64,000 bases of DNA from NCBI RefSeq assembly GCF_026616195.1, contig NZ_JANHDH010000003.1, positions 1-64,000 of the forward strand. The letters are read 5' to 3'. A program made the position numbers and the translations under genes. The stretch is from Haloarchaeobius amylolyticus. GTDB lineage: Archaea > Halobacteriota > Halobacteria > Halobacteriales > Natrialbaceae. Positions 1 to 8,353 of the stretch are shown here, one piece after another. The notes below the pieces were generated by a model that was not told the DNA's origin, did not search any database, and was given only the letters and a program-made list of their open reading frames with translations. Position 1 is the first letter of the stretch; each line of letters starts with the position of its first letter.

Positions 1-224
1 CCCGGGAGGCGCTGGAGTCCCGTGGGGTCGTCGACGTCCGTGAGATGCTCACCAGCAAACGCAACCTCTTCATCGAGGCCGTCGCCACGGATACACAGGA
101 CCTCACGGACATCAGCAATCAACTGTCTGGACTCGGGTTCGATATCGAATCCTCCGAGATCATCACCAACCACCACACTCGCCCCTGGGCACATTTCGAG
201 TTTGGCAACGACGTCGGCGAGTGA
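1..224 (+). CDS. Lrp/AsnC-family regulator, C-terminal part only
   Basis: This open frame (reading from base 3) enters from the left edge and stops at 222-224, so only about 73 C-terminal residues are visible. The segment has the look of the ligand-sensing end of haloarchaeal Lrp/AsnC regulators: a 'RGVVDVREMLTSKRNLF' strand, then 'EAVATDTQDLTDISNQLSGLG', ending in the common 'RPWAHFEF' tail. Family members bind DNA through an N-terminal HTH that lies outside the window and sense amino acids or related metabolites. The target genes cannot be inferred. A different regulator with the same tail is possible because the DNA-binding half is not seen. Confidence 0.6.
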   Translation, partial: REALESRGVVDVREMLTSKRNLFIEAVATDTQDLTDISNQLSGLGFDIESSEIITNHHTRPWAHFEFGNDVGE

Positions 225-364
225 GAAGGGGCACTCCAGAGACCGACTGAGTTGCGAAAATCGCAGTTCCGGACCAGAATAATTCGGTAATAGCAGGTGA
301 TTGGTTGCGGTTTGCACAAGCCCTTTTGCTGTGGGACACATCAACACACACAGTGACTTCCGGG

Positions 365-574
365 ATGTCTTCGAACACGAAGCAGGACGGAACCCTGACC
401 GACGCCCAGCGGGAACTCCTCAGGAGTGCGGTCAGCGAGGGGTACTTCAAAGTGCCACGTGAGGTATCGCTGGTCGAACTAGCAGAGCTCAACGATATCT
501 CGGATAGAGAGCTGTCCCAGGAACTCAGACGCGGGCTGGACGTGGTCGTCCGGGACGCTACCCTCGAGGACTGA
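365..574 (+). CDS. Small stand-alone HTH_10 (bacterio-opsin-activator type) DNA-binding protein
   Basis: A 69-residue protein that is almost entirely one HTH_10 domain (about residues 11-60): 'LTDAQRELLRSAVSEGYF', 'VPREVSLVELAELNDISD' and 'LSQELRRG' are the helices typical of the Bat-type domain. Most HTH_10 proteins carry an N-terminal PAS/GAF or other sensor of 100 residues or more. This one has none, so it may act as a bare DNA-binding or dimerising protein. The start at 365 was preferred over the upstream in-frame ATG at 305 because the first 20 residues of the longer form are not domain-like. It is convergent with the MFS gene at 777-2168. The target is unknown. Confidence 0.7.
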   Translation: MSSNTKQDGTLTDAQRELLRSAVSEGYFKVPREVSLVELAELNDISDRELSQELRRGLDVVVRDATLED

Positions 575-660
575 ACCAGGCATCCCGAAATCGACGTTCT
601 CACACTCTCTGACGGTCGGTCGCTTCTTCGACGCAGAGTCGAACCAATCATACCCCGGTT

Positions 661-708
661 GCCGACTGCCTCCTCTTCTCGGTCGCCGACTGCATCCTCT
701 GTCTCTCG
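661..708. repeat. Imperfect tandem repeat, two about 24-nt units
   Basis: Two head-to-tail units beginning GCCGACTGC (at 661 and 684), each followed by a C/T-rich tract ending CTCGG, lie between the convergent genes ending at 574 and 777. The role is unknown. It may simply be C/T-rich intergenic DNA. Confidence 0.4.
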
Positions 709-723
709 GATACCGCTTCTGAC

Positions 724-740
724 AGGGCCGGTCCGGCCCT
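724..740. terminator. Perfect GC hairpin between convergent genes
   Basis: AGGGCCGG (724-731) and CCGGCCCT (733-740) are exact inverted copies around one base. The hairpin sits 37 nt beyond the stop of the minus-strand MFS gene and about 150 nt beyond the plus-strand HTH_10 gene. Its position suits an RNA 3' end, although no strong T-tract follows. Confidence 0.45.
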
Positions 741-776
741 CGGGAGTGAGGCTACGGACCGACACCGCTTCGCCTG

Positions 777-2168
777 TCACTCCGTCTCGGCCGAGACGGG
801 GTCGTCCTCGCTCGCTGCAGGAATCGACACCGCCTCGGGTCGGTCACCGGCAGCCTCGGCAGGTGGTCTCGCGGCCTCCTTCCCACCGGAGAGCGCTCGC
901 AGGGAGACGACCAGCCCCGCACCCGCGAGGACCAGGCCGCCCGCGAGTCCGAACGCGAACAGGTAGCCGACGGTCGCCGCCCAGCCGCCGAGGACGCCAC
1001 CGACGCCGCCCGCGACGGCGCCGAGGGCGGTGTGGACGCCCAGCACCTCGCCCCTGACCGCGGGGGGTGCGAGCCGGGTCACGATGGCCGTCCCGACGAC
1101 CGCGATGAACGCCCAGGTCGCGCCGATGGCGGCGAGGCCGACGCCGGCCACCCCCAGGCCGAGCGTCAGCGTCCCGATGCCCGTGACGAGGGCGACGGTC
1201 GGGAAGAGGACGCCCCGGGCCGCGAGTGCGCCGGACTGGAGGAGTCGGATGTCGAGTTTCCCCGCGAACGAACCGGCGCGCTCGTAGAGGACGGCCGAGC
1301 CGAGGCTGGAGGCGAGGTAGAGCGCGAACACCTGCCCCGAGTCGAACCGCAACTCGGTGAAGAACAGCGGGAGTGGCGCCCAGAACGCCGCCGAGCCGGT
1401 GAAGAAGAGCACGGCTGCCAGGAGGTACGTCGCCAGCGCCGGGTTCACCCGGCCGCGGAGCCGCCGCGGGTGGAACGCCTGCGTCGACCAGTAGAGGCGG
1501 TTCGGGGAGAACGCGAAGGTCGCACCCTTGACGCCGCGGCGCGAACTCGACAGCAGGCGCGCGACCTTCCGGACCTTCCGGTCGCTCGTGACGTGGTCCG
1601 CCGGGGCAGGGTTCGGCAGCGACCGGGCGGCCCCGAGGACGCTCAGGGCTGCACAGGCCGAGAGGAGCCAGAACAGGACGCGGGTGACCGCCTCGGCGCC
1701 CACGAGCTGTGTCGCGACCAGCGGCCAGACCGTCCCGAGGACGAGTCCGCCGGCCCAGCCGTACCCCTGGTACTTGTTCAACTGGCCGATGCGCTGGCTC
1801 CAGGCGGACTCCGGGGCGTCGTCGACCACGAGCATCGTCATCACTGGCGCGATGGACGCGACGAACAGCCAGAGCGCCGCGTTGGCGACGATGACGAGCG
1901 TGATGCTGGTGACCAGTGGAATCACGGCCAGAGCCACCGCGACGATGCCGAGCGTCGCCAGCACCAGTGGGCGCCGGTGGCCGACCCGGTTCGCGAGCTT
2001 CCCGAACAGGATGGCACCCGGGGCCCCGATGACGGCCGCGGTCGCCGCCAGGATACCGAGCTGGACCGGCGACGCGCCGAGCTGGACGATGTAGAGCGGG
2101 ACGAGCAGCGAGGCGCCGCCGAAGGCGACCGACCCGAGCGCCCACGAGTAGAGCCAGCGGTCTGTCAT
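777..2168 (-). CDS. MFS transporter
   Basis: A 463-residue hydrophobic protein with two clusters of membrane segments, the usual 12-helix MFS size. The N-terminal half has the first helices, 'VPLYIVQLGASPVQLG', and the loop 2-3 motif region 'GKLANRVGHRRPLV', the A-motif equivalent. A positively charged cytoplasmic stretch of about 65 residues (about 190-255) separates the halves. The C-terminus is acidic and proline-rich. The start was taken at the internal Met ('MTDRWLYSW') rather than four codons upstream because it begins directly before helix 1. The substrate cannot be deduced and no enzyme lies beside it. It has its own promoter region of about 115 nt shared with nothing obvious. Confidence 0.8.
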   Translation of the reverse strand: MTDRWLYSWALGSVAFGGASLLVPLYIVQLGASPVQLGILAATAAVIGAPGAILFGKLANRVGHRRPLVLATLGIVAVALAVIPLVTSITLVIVANAALWLFVASIAPVMTMLVVDDAPESAWSQRIGQLNKYQGYGWAGGLVLGTVWPLVATQLVGAEAVTRVLFWLLSACAALSVLGAARSLPNPAPADHVTSDRKVRKVARLLSSSRRGVKGATFAFSPNRLYWSTQAFHPRRLRGRVNPALATYLLAAVLFFTGSAAFWAPLPLFFTELRFDSGQVFALYLASSLGSAVLYERAGSFAGKLDIRLLQSGALAARGVLFPTVALVTGIGTLTLGLGVAGVGLAAIGATWAFIAVVGTAIVTRLAPPAVRGEVLGVHTALGAVAGGVGGVLGGWAATVGYLFAFGLAGGLVLAGAGLVVSLRALSGGKEAARPPAEAAGDRPEAVSIPAASEDDPVSAETE

Positions 2169-2283
2169 TGCCGTGACCATCTAGCATCGGCCAGAAAATC
2201 GTGCTGGTACAGGCAGGTGTGCCCTCGTGCTCGGCCTCCGTGGGCTCTGAGTGGGGGTTCGGAGCGGGGCGCCTCGAATGCGC

Positions 2284-2682
2284 CTACGCGTTCGGGCCCT
2301 CCGAGGAGAGGTACGCCGTCAGGTCGGTCGTCGTGACGACGCCGATGACCTCGGACTCGTCATCGACAACCGGCAGGTGGTGGAAGCCGTGTTCGAGCAT
2401 CACGTCGGCCGCGGTCTGGATGGACTCGTTGACCGTGGTCGTGATGACGTCGGTGCTCATCGCGCTGCCGACGGTGGCCGTCGGTTCCGAGTCACCGCGG
2501 GCGACGACGTGGACGAAGTCGGTCGCGGTGAGGATTCCCTCGAGACGGCCGTCGTCGTCGACGACGATGACGGACCCGATGCCGTTGTCGAGCATCAGGT
2601 TGCCTGCCTCCTCGATGGAGGCCGAGGCGTCGATGGTGTGTACCGGAGAGGACATCAGACTGCCGACAAAAACGTCACTCAT
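2284..2682 (-). CDS. CBS-domain-pair protein
   Basis: A 132-residue stand-alone Bateman module. CBS 1 spans about residues 6-60 ('SSPVHTIDASASIEEAGNLM', then 'IGSVIVVDDDGRLEGILTATDF') and CBS 2 about 68-125 ('VITTTVNESIQTAADVML', then 'HHLPVVDDESEVIGVVTTTDL'). Such pairs bind adenine nucleotides or S-adenosyl compounds and usually report energy state to a partner. The frame stays open 48 codons upstream, but that part is Arg/Pro-rich low-information sequence, so the start is set at 2682. The GntP permease gene lies just upstream on the same strand about 150 nt away. A regulatory link to it is only a guess. Confidence 0.85.
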   Translation of the reverse strand: MSDVFVGSLMSSPVHTIDASASIEEAGNLMLDNGIGSVIVVDDDGRLEGILTATDFVHVVARGDSEPTATVGSAMSTDVITTTVNESIQTAADVMLEHGFHHLPVVDDESEVIGVVTTTDLTAYLSSEGPNA

Positions 2683-2835
2683 GGGAGATGTGTTGTGCCG
2701 GGCGGCTGAAAAGGGTTGTCGTACCGACGGCCGCGACGAGACGATGCGACCCGGCCGGGGCGGCCCTGGTGACCGCCGCGGCGAGGCCGGGACCGCCGGA
2801 CGAGTCCACGTCGACTCGCCAGTCACGCGCTGGCT

Positions 2836-4230
2836 TCAGGCCAGCGGGAAGACCGTCGAGATGGCGAGCGTGGTGACCAGCCCGGTCACCGAGATGACCG
2901 TCGTGAGGACGGTCCAGGTCTTCAGCGTCTCGACCTGCGTGAGCCCGCCGATCTCCTTGACGAGCCAGAAGCCGCTGTCGTTGTACCACGAGCAGATGTT
3001 CCCACCGGCACCGATGGCCATCACGAGGAAGGCCGGATGGACGGCGAGTTGTGACACCTGCGGGGCCATGATGCCCGCGGTGGTGAGCATCGCCGCGGTC
3101 GCAGAGCCCTGCGCGATGCGGACGATGGCGGCGATGAGCCACGCGCTGACGATGAGGGGGATGCCGACGCCGGAGAGCGCGCCGGTGATGTAGTCACCGA
3201 CGCCGGAGGCGGCGAGCAGGGCCCCGAAGGCACCGCCGGCCGCGGTGATGGCCGCGATGTTGCCGCCGCTCTTCAGGGCCTCGGTGAGTTCGTCGCCCCA
3301 GGCGCTCCGGGAGAGGTCGCTGTACCGGTAGAACACCCAGGCGGCGGCCAGTGCCGCGATGGTCAACGCGACGTTCTTGTCCCCGAGGAAGGCCGCGTAG
3401 GGGCGGAGCGTCTCGAGGGCGGGGTAGGCCTCGTCGAACGCCTTGATGGCCGTGAGGGCACCGATGAGGCCGACCGCGACGAGGATGGGCGAGAGCGAGG
3501 CGACCATCCCCGGCAGTTCGCTGGTGTCGCGCTCGGCCAGTTCGTGCAGCTCGTCGGTCGAGGTCGCCATCGCGTCCCGGAGCGGGATGTCGAGCCGGCG
3601 GTTGATCCACCGACCGTAGCCGATGCCACCGACGAGGGCGGCCGGGAGCGCCACGGTGACGCCTATCAGCATCGTCATGCCGAGGTTGACGCCGATCTCG
3701 TCCGCGACCGCGAGGGGGCCGGGCGTCGGCGGGACGAACACGTGGGCCGTCGCCGCGCCGGCCCCGACGACCACGATGAACAGGGTGTAGTCACGTCCCA
3801 CGCGGGCCCGCATCGACCGGGCGAGGGGCGCCAGCAGGTAGAACACGCTGTCGAAGAACACCGGAATCGCGAGGATGCTGCTGCTCCCCCAGAGCGCGTA
3901 GTCGGCGTTCTCGCGCCCGAGGAGTGACTGGAAGCCGCGGACGATGCGCTGGGCCGCGCCGCTCTCGAGCATCGACTTCCCGATGACGGCCGCCATCAGG
4001 ATTGGTATCCCGATGCCGGCCATGCCGTTCCCGAACGCCGTCGCGACCGCGTCGGCCGCCTTCGTCGGTGTGAACTCGGGGACGAAGACGACGTTGATGA
4101 CGCCGACGAAGAACGCGGCGATGATGAGCCCCACGAACGCGGGGAGGTCCCACCGGACGAGCAACAGGATGACCGCGAGCAACGCGAGCACGAACGTCAA
4201 CAGCGGACTGTGTGCGAATTCGATTGCCAT
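2836..4230 (-). CDS. GntP-family gluconate/organic-acid permease
   Basis: A 464-residue integral membrane protein of the GntP (gluconate:H+ symporter) family, at the family's normal length. Recognisable conserved stretches are 'HVFVPPTPGPLAVAD' near residue 173, 'GSATAAMLTTAGI' near 380 and 'GNICSWYNDSGFW' near 415. Family members import gluconate, 2-keto-3-deoxygluconate or similar hydroxy acids with protons. Haloarchaea feed these into the semi-phosphorylated Entner-Doudoroff pathway. No sugar-acid enzyme lies beside it, so the substrate is open. The start is set at 4230 because the ten extra upstream residues are polar and precede the first helix. It is followed by the CBS-pair gene on the same strand. 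Confidence 0.88.
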   Translation of the reverse strand: MAIEFAHSPLLTFVLALLAVILLLVRWDLPAFVGLIIAAFFVGVINVVFVPEFTPTKAADAVATAFGNGMAGIGIPILMAAVIGKSMLESGAAQRIVRGFQSLLGRENADYALWGSSSILAIPVFFDSVFYLLAPLARSMRARVGRDYTLFIVVVGAGAATAHVFVPPTPGPLAVADEIGVNLGMTMLIGVTVALPAALVGGIGYGRWINRRLDIPLRDAMATSTDELHELAERDTSELPGMVASLSPILVAVGLIGALTAIKAFDEAYPALETLRPYAAFLGDKNVALTIAALAAAWVFYRYSDLSRSAWGDELTEALKSGGNIAAITAAGGAFGALLAASGVGDYITGALSGVGIPLIVSAWLIAAIVRIAQGSATAAMLTTAGIMAPQVSQLAVHPAFLVMAIGAGGNICSWYNDSGFWLVKEIGGLTQVETLKTWTVLTTVISVTGLVTTLAISTVFPLA

Positions 4231-4380
4231 GTGTCGTGATGCTGGGAAATCGGTGCTCACGACCGCTCAAAAGGCTGTCGCTCTCGGTTGATAAATTCAT
4301 GATATCGCCGCGAAAATTGGACGAATGTCACGAACGTTCCCGGTTGACACACCCAGATGACCGTTACCGCCCCCGGCCAG

Positions 4381-6183
4381 TCACTCCTCGGTGGTCTCTG
4401 TGTCCTCGTCCTCGTCGTCGCTCTCGTCCTCCTCCTCCTCCAGCAGGCCGTACTCGTGCGCTTCCTCGCGCCAGAACTCCTCGTACCCCTCCTCGTCGGG
4501 GTCGCGATGGACGGTCGTCTGGCCCTGGTGGACCTGGTCGAGCTTGAGGTGGACCTCCTGGAGCAGGCGCTCCGCCACGTCCGAGGTCAGGACACCGTTC
4601 AGCTCGGCGCTCTTGATGGCGCTCTGTTCCTGCTTCAGCAGTCGGCGCTCGCTCCCGAGGAGTTCGCGGTCGCGTATCTCGGGGTGGTCGTCGAGCAGGC
4701 GAGCGATGGCCCGGTTGAGGTCGGCCTTCTCGGACTCGTACTCCGCGGTGAAGCGGTCGTACACCGCCTCGGGTATCTCGTTCTTCGCCTCCAGTTCGTC
4801 CGCGGCGTCGAGGGCCTCGTCCACGGCCCGCGCCCGACCGATGAGCAACTGGTAGAGGCGCTCCTCCTCGGTCGTCGTGATGATGCCGAGCCGGCGGATG
4901 AGCGGCGCCATCGTCAGACCCTGGACGACCAGGCTGAACGCGGCGATACCGAAGACGAGCACGCGGAGCTGCTCGGTCGTGATGCTCCCGTACTGCGTCA
5001 GTGGGCTGGCCTCGCCCGACGGGATACCGAGGACCAGCGCGATGGGGATGGAGGCGTGCAGGCCGCCCCAGACGAGGACGTGCTGGTAGGACAGCGAGAG
5101 GCGCTGGCGGGGCTGCAGTTTGTTCACGACGTTCGTGAGCACGTAGACCGGGATGGCGCGCCCAACGAGTGCGAGCCCGATGGCGATGCCGAGCGGGGCG
5201 ATGTTCTCGACGAGTGCACTCACCGGCGTCCGCGCGCCGATGAGGACGAAGATGAACGTGTTGACGATGAAGGCGAACGTCTCCCAGGTGTTGAAGATGG
5301 AGAGCTTGGTCTGGGGGCTCATCGCCTCCTCGGCGCCGCGGTTCCCGATGAACAGCCCGGCGACGACCGTCGCGATGACCCCGGAGAACTGGATGCCGAT
5401 CCACTGGGGGACGTAGTGCTCGGCGAGGATGAACGCGCCGTAGGCGAGGATGAGCGTCAGGACGATCTCGGTCATGTGTTCGTCGAGGTCGCGCATCACG
5501 CTGTAGACGACGAAGGCCGCGGCGAACCCGACGAGTGCCCCGCCGAGTCCGGAGAACACCACGTCGATGACGACCCTCGCGAGGCTGTCGAGCGTCAGCA
5601 GGTCCTCGACGGTCGCGCCCTCGGCGACGAGGTCGTAGAGCGTGACGAAGATGACGACGGCGACCCCGTCGTTGAGCAGGCTCTCGCCCTCGACCAGCAC
5701 GGCGAGCCGTTCCGGCGCGCCGATCTCCTCGAACAGCGCGAGCACGGAGACGGGGTCGGTCGGAAGCACGATGGTCGCGAACAGGAGTGCGACCAGCAGT
5801 GGCATCCCGAGCACCCGGGTCGCAGCGGCCCCGACCAGCAGGATTGACGACACCAGCCCGACGACGGCGAGCGTGATGATGACCGGGAAGTTCTCGCGGA
5901 ACGCCTCCAGGTCGGTCGTGGCCGCCCCCTCGAACAACAGGGGTGGCAACAGCACGAGCAGGATGATGTCGTGCGAGAGCGGGATGGTCCCGAGCGCCTG
6001 CGACGCGCCGCCATCACCCGTCAGGGAGACGCCGATGGAGACGGCGAACCCGGCGAACAGCAGGGCGATGGTGTACGGGAACCGTCCGACCTTCGCGACG
6101 AAGATGCCGACCCCACCGGCGATGATGAACACCGCGAGCAGGTCGATGAGGCCGGCAGTGATGCCTCCACCGCCGGCTGTCAT
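4381..6183 (-). CDS. NhaP-type (CPA1) Na+/H+ antiporter
   Basis: A 600-residue cation:proton antiporter. The first about 415 residues form the membrane part with the CPA1 signatures 'PTDPVSV' (PTDP at 141-144) and 'EGESLLNDG' (N171-D172), which hold the transported-ion site. The C-terminal about 180 residues are soluble and charged: helical 'LLIGRARAVDEALDAADELEAK', an 'RDRELLGSERRLLKQE' region, and a strongly acidic tail of Glu/Asp. This is the architecture of long NhaP proteins in which the cytoplasmic tail tunes activity. It would help keep cytoplasmic Na+ low in a salt-in cell. The start at 6183 was chosen because upstream residues are low-complexity. It is divergent from the phosphate transporter gene at 6529. 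Confidence 0.9.
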   Translation of the reverse strand: MTAGGGGITAGLIDLLAVFIIAGGVGIFVAKVGRFPYTIALLFAGFAVSIGVSLTGDGGASQALGTIPLSHDIILLVLLPPLLFEGAATTDLEAFRENFPVIITLAVVGLVSSILLVGAAATRVLGMPLLVALLFATIVLPTDPVSVLALFEEIGAPERLAVLVEGESLLNDGVAVVIFVTLYDLVAEGATVEDLLTLDSLARVVIDVVFSGLGGALVGFAAAFVVYSVMRDLDEHMTEIVLTLILAYGAFILAEHYVPQWIGIQFSGVIATVVAGLFIGNRGAEEAMSPQTKLSIFNTWETFAFIVNTFIFVLIGARTPVSALVENIAPLGIAIGLALVGRAIPVYVLTNVVNKLQPRQRLSLSYQHVLVWGGLHASIPIALVLGIPSGEASPLTQYGSITTEQLRVLVFGIAAFSLVVQGLTMAPLIRRLGIITTTEEERLYQLLIGRARAVDEALDAADELEAKNEIPEAVYDRFTAEYESEKADLNRAIARLLDDHPEIRDRELLGSERRLLKQEQSAIKSAELNGVLTSDVAERLLQEVHLKLDQVHQGQTTVHRDPDEEGYEEFWREEAHEYGLLEEEEDESDDEDEDTETTEE

Positions 6184-6528
6184 GCCAGCCCTCCGCAGGC
6201 TGGTGGTTGACTCGCCCCGGTGCAGTGGCAGATAGAAGTCATGTCGGTACCGCGTAGAATCGTCCCACAGGTAAGCGTTCGGACTGTGTGGGTTCTGTGG
6301 TGTTCGCACCTGCTGGGCTGGGTCCCCCAGGGCAGCAGGCTCTCGTCTCCCCGACAAGGCTGAGACGATGACAATCAGTTATCGATATTATCCGCGTACT
6401 ACTCGGTGATATACCGGAATCCGACGGATTCATGGGTCTCTTCCATCGACCGCTGGACATGAACGAGCGGAGCAGTGGCCGACCGTCTTCGACGCCCCAG
6501 TGCCGGGCGACAGGCACGCGGTGAACAG
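6184..6528. other. Intergenic region between divergent transporter genes
   Basis: About 345 nt between nhaP-type (leftward) and pitA-type (rightward) genes. The middle (about 6370-6420) is A/T-rich compared with the flanks ('TTATCGATATTATCC', 'GTGATATACC') and probably carries the divergent TATA elements. No coding potential that I believe in, no structured RNA recognised. Confidence 0.5.
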
Positions 6529-7746
6529 ATGGCCTCCGTGGCACTCGTGCTCGCCATCGCCCTCCTGGCGGCCCTGTTCATGTCGTTCACCGTCGGCGCG
6601 AACAGCAACTCGGCACCCGTGGCCCCCGCGGTCGGCGCGAACTCACTGTCGGTCCTCCGGGCGGCCTTCCTCGTCGGCATCGTGGCCGGACTCGGCGCGG
6701 TCCTGCAGGGTGGGAGCATCTCCGAGACCATCGGCAGGGACCTCGTCGCCGGCGTCACCATCACACCGCTGGCGGCGGCGGCCGCGTTGCTGACCGCGGC
6801 GACGCTCATCACCATCGGGAACTCGAGAGGCTATCCCATCCCCTCGGCGTTCACCGTCACCGGGGCGATGGTCGGCGCCGGCATCGCCCTCGGCGGAGGA
6901 TTCGCCGTCCACGAGTACGTCGTCATCCTCGGGTTCTGGTTCACCATCCCGGTCGTCGAGGGCGTCCTCGCGTACGGCCTCGCCCGGGGCCTCCGGAGCG
7001 ACTCCGTCCCCGAGACCCTCGGAATTCCACTCCTCGGCGGCGCGGTCGGGTACGCCCTGGCCAACATCCAGCTCACGGTCATTCCGACCGCGAGTGGGGG
7101 CCAGGGGTCGGTCGCCCGGTACCTCGCCACCGCGTCCCACCTGTTCCCGACGACCGTCGGCGGCTCGTACACGCTCGGGATGGTCGCGGTGAGCGTGACC
7201 TGTGGCCTCGTCGCACTGGCCGGCACGCGGCTGATACTGCTGCGGAACGAGAGCGCGGGAATCGACCAGTTCCTCGTCGTGCTTGGGCTCGTCGTCGTGT
7301 TCACGAGCGGTGGCTCGCAGGTCGGGCTCGCGACCGGGCCACTCGAGGCCATCTTCGAGACGGACCTCCAGCTCCCCTCGATCTACCTGCTCGCGCTCGG
7401 TGGCGGCGGGATACTCCTCGGCGCGTGGATTCGCGGCCCGCGACTCGTCCAGGCGGTCTCGAACGAATACGCCTCGCTGGGGCCACGTCGGTCGATCGCG
7501 GCCCTGGTGCCCGCGTTCCTCATCGCACAACTCGCTATCGTGCTGGGCATCCCGATCTCGTTCAACAAGGTGATGATCGCGAGCATCGTCGGGAGCGGCC
7601 TCGCGACGGACTCCTCCGGCGGGAGTGGCGTCTCACCCCGGAAGGTCGGTATCACGCTGGGGTCCTGGGTGGGGTCGATGCTCGGTGCTGGCATCGTCAG
7701 CTACGGGCTGTACCACCTCCTGCACGTGCTGTCCGCCGGCGGGTAG
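6529..7746 (+). CDS. PiT-family inorganic phosphate transporter
   Basis: A 405-residue membrane protein with the two inverted PiT halves. The N-terminal signature reads 'GANSNSAPVAPAVGANS' (about residues 23-39) where bacterial and eukaryotic PiT proteins have GAND..N. The C-terminal copy is 'SFNKVMIASIVGSGLA' with 'VSPRKVG' following. PiT proteins carry metal-phosphate or phosphate in symport with H+ or Na+. The Asp-to-Ser change in the first signature is seen directly, and haloarchaeal paralogues often vary here. The start at 6529 is the ATG just before the first helix. It is convergent with, and one base from, the 7747-8070 gene. No pst or phoU gene is nearby. Confidence 0.85.
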   Translation: MASVALVLAIALLAALFMSFTVGANSNSAPVAPAVGANSLSVLRAAFLVGIVAGLGAVLQGGSISETIGRDLVAGVTITPLAAAAALLTAATLITIGNSRGYPIPSAFTVTGAMVGAGIALGGGFAVHEYVVILGFWFTIPVVEGVLAYGLARGLRSDSVPETLGIPLLGGAVGYALANIQLTVIPTASGGQGSVARYLATASHLFPTTVGGSYTLGMVAVSVTCGLVALAGTRLILLRNESAGIDQFLVVLGLVVVFTSGGSQVGLATGPLEAIFETDLQLPSIYLLALGGGGILLGAWIRGPRLVQAVSNEYASLGPRRSIAALVPAFLIAQLAIVLGIPISFNKVMIASIVGSGLATDSSGGSGVSPRKVGITLGSWVGSMLGAGIVSYGLYHLLHVLSAGG

Positions 7747-8070
7747 TCAGGAGACGACCTGGTCGATGATCTCCTCCTCTGCGGCCTGGGTCTTCATGCC
7801 CTCCCACGACTCGAAGTCGGTCGTGGCGGCGATGTACTCGTCGAGCTCCTCGCGCGAGACGTCCTGTACGTCGCTGGCGTCCTCGACCGGCCACGGGCAC
7901 CGGTCGCAGAAGGCGGCGAAGGAGTCGAACTCGGTGTGGTCGCGCATGAAGGGGTCCGAGAAGAAGGCGTCGGACTCGATGCGCGTCCCTGCCTGCAGTT
8001 CGCCGATACGTTCGAGCGCGCTCCCGACTCGTTCTTCGAGGTCTTCCAGTCCGCTGACCCGAAGGTCCAT
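7747..8070 (-). CDS. Conserved-looking haloarchaeal hypothetical protein, 107 aa
   Basis: A short soluble acidic protein (107 residues). No named domain recognised. It has an N-terminal amphipathic helix ('LEDLEERVGSALERIGELQ'), a central 'FAAFCDRCPWPV' with two Cys spaced by two residues, and a C-terminal helical tail rich in Glu. The TATA-like 'GACTTTTACC' (minus strand, 8097-8106) lies about 28 nt before the ATG, which fits a leaderless transcript and supports this start. It ends at the base after the phosphate transporter's stop, so the two are tightly convergent. The paired Cys could bind metal, but one pair alone is weak evidence. Confidence 0.6.
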   Translation of the reverse strand: MDLRVSGLEDLEERVGSALERIGELQAGTRIESDAFFSDPFMRDHTEFDSFAAFCDRCPWPVEDASDVQDVSREELDEYIAATTDFESWEGMKTQAAEEEIIDQVVS

Positions 8071-8323
8071 AGTACAGATGGTCTCTCGACGCTGGTAAAA
8101 GTCACGAACACTGTACCGAACCCGATTGGAGCCGCGGTAGAGCCCGGTAGCCTCCAGAGCACGACCGAATACTGGTCAGCAGGCGTGACCGTCTCAAGGC
8201 GTACCCCGCGACTCTATATCGTGAAATCCGATTTATGCTGTCTCGCCCCGTTACCTGGGGCCGCAAAGCGCGACCTCCGGAATCGGCCGTTCTGTGCGCT
8301 GGCGACGGGGTTCCGGCCCGGAA

Positions 8324-8329
8324 TTTATA
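8324..8329 (+). promoter_or_regulatory. TATA box for the recombinase-like gene
   Basis: TTTATA at 8324-8329 is 25-30 nt upstream of the GTG at 8354. This spacing puts transcription start at or next to the start codon, as is common for leaderless haloarchaeal mRNAs, and it decides the start of the next gene against the in-frame ATG at 8294, which lies upstream of the promoter. Confidence 0.65.
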
Positions 8330-8353
8330 CCCGACGCTCGTGATGAAGCGACC

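Noticed and set aside
2683-2826. Extension of the CBS-pair frame by 48 codons upstream
   Set aside because: Arg/Pro/Ser-rich and not domain-like; the ATG at 2682 starts the CBS domain.
4357-5847. A 496-codon plus-strand frame opposite the antiporter
   Set aside because: Antisense shadow of a membrane protein gene; its charged D/E/R/V composition is typical of such shadows.
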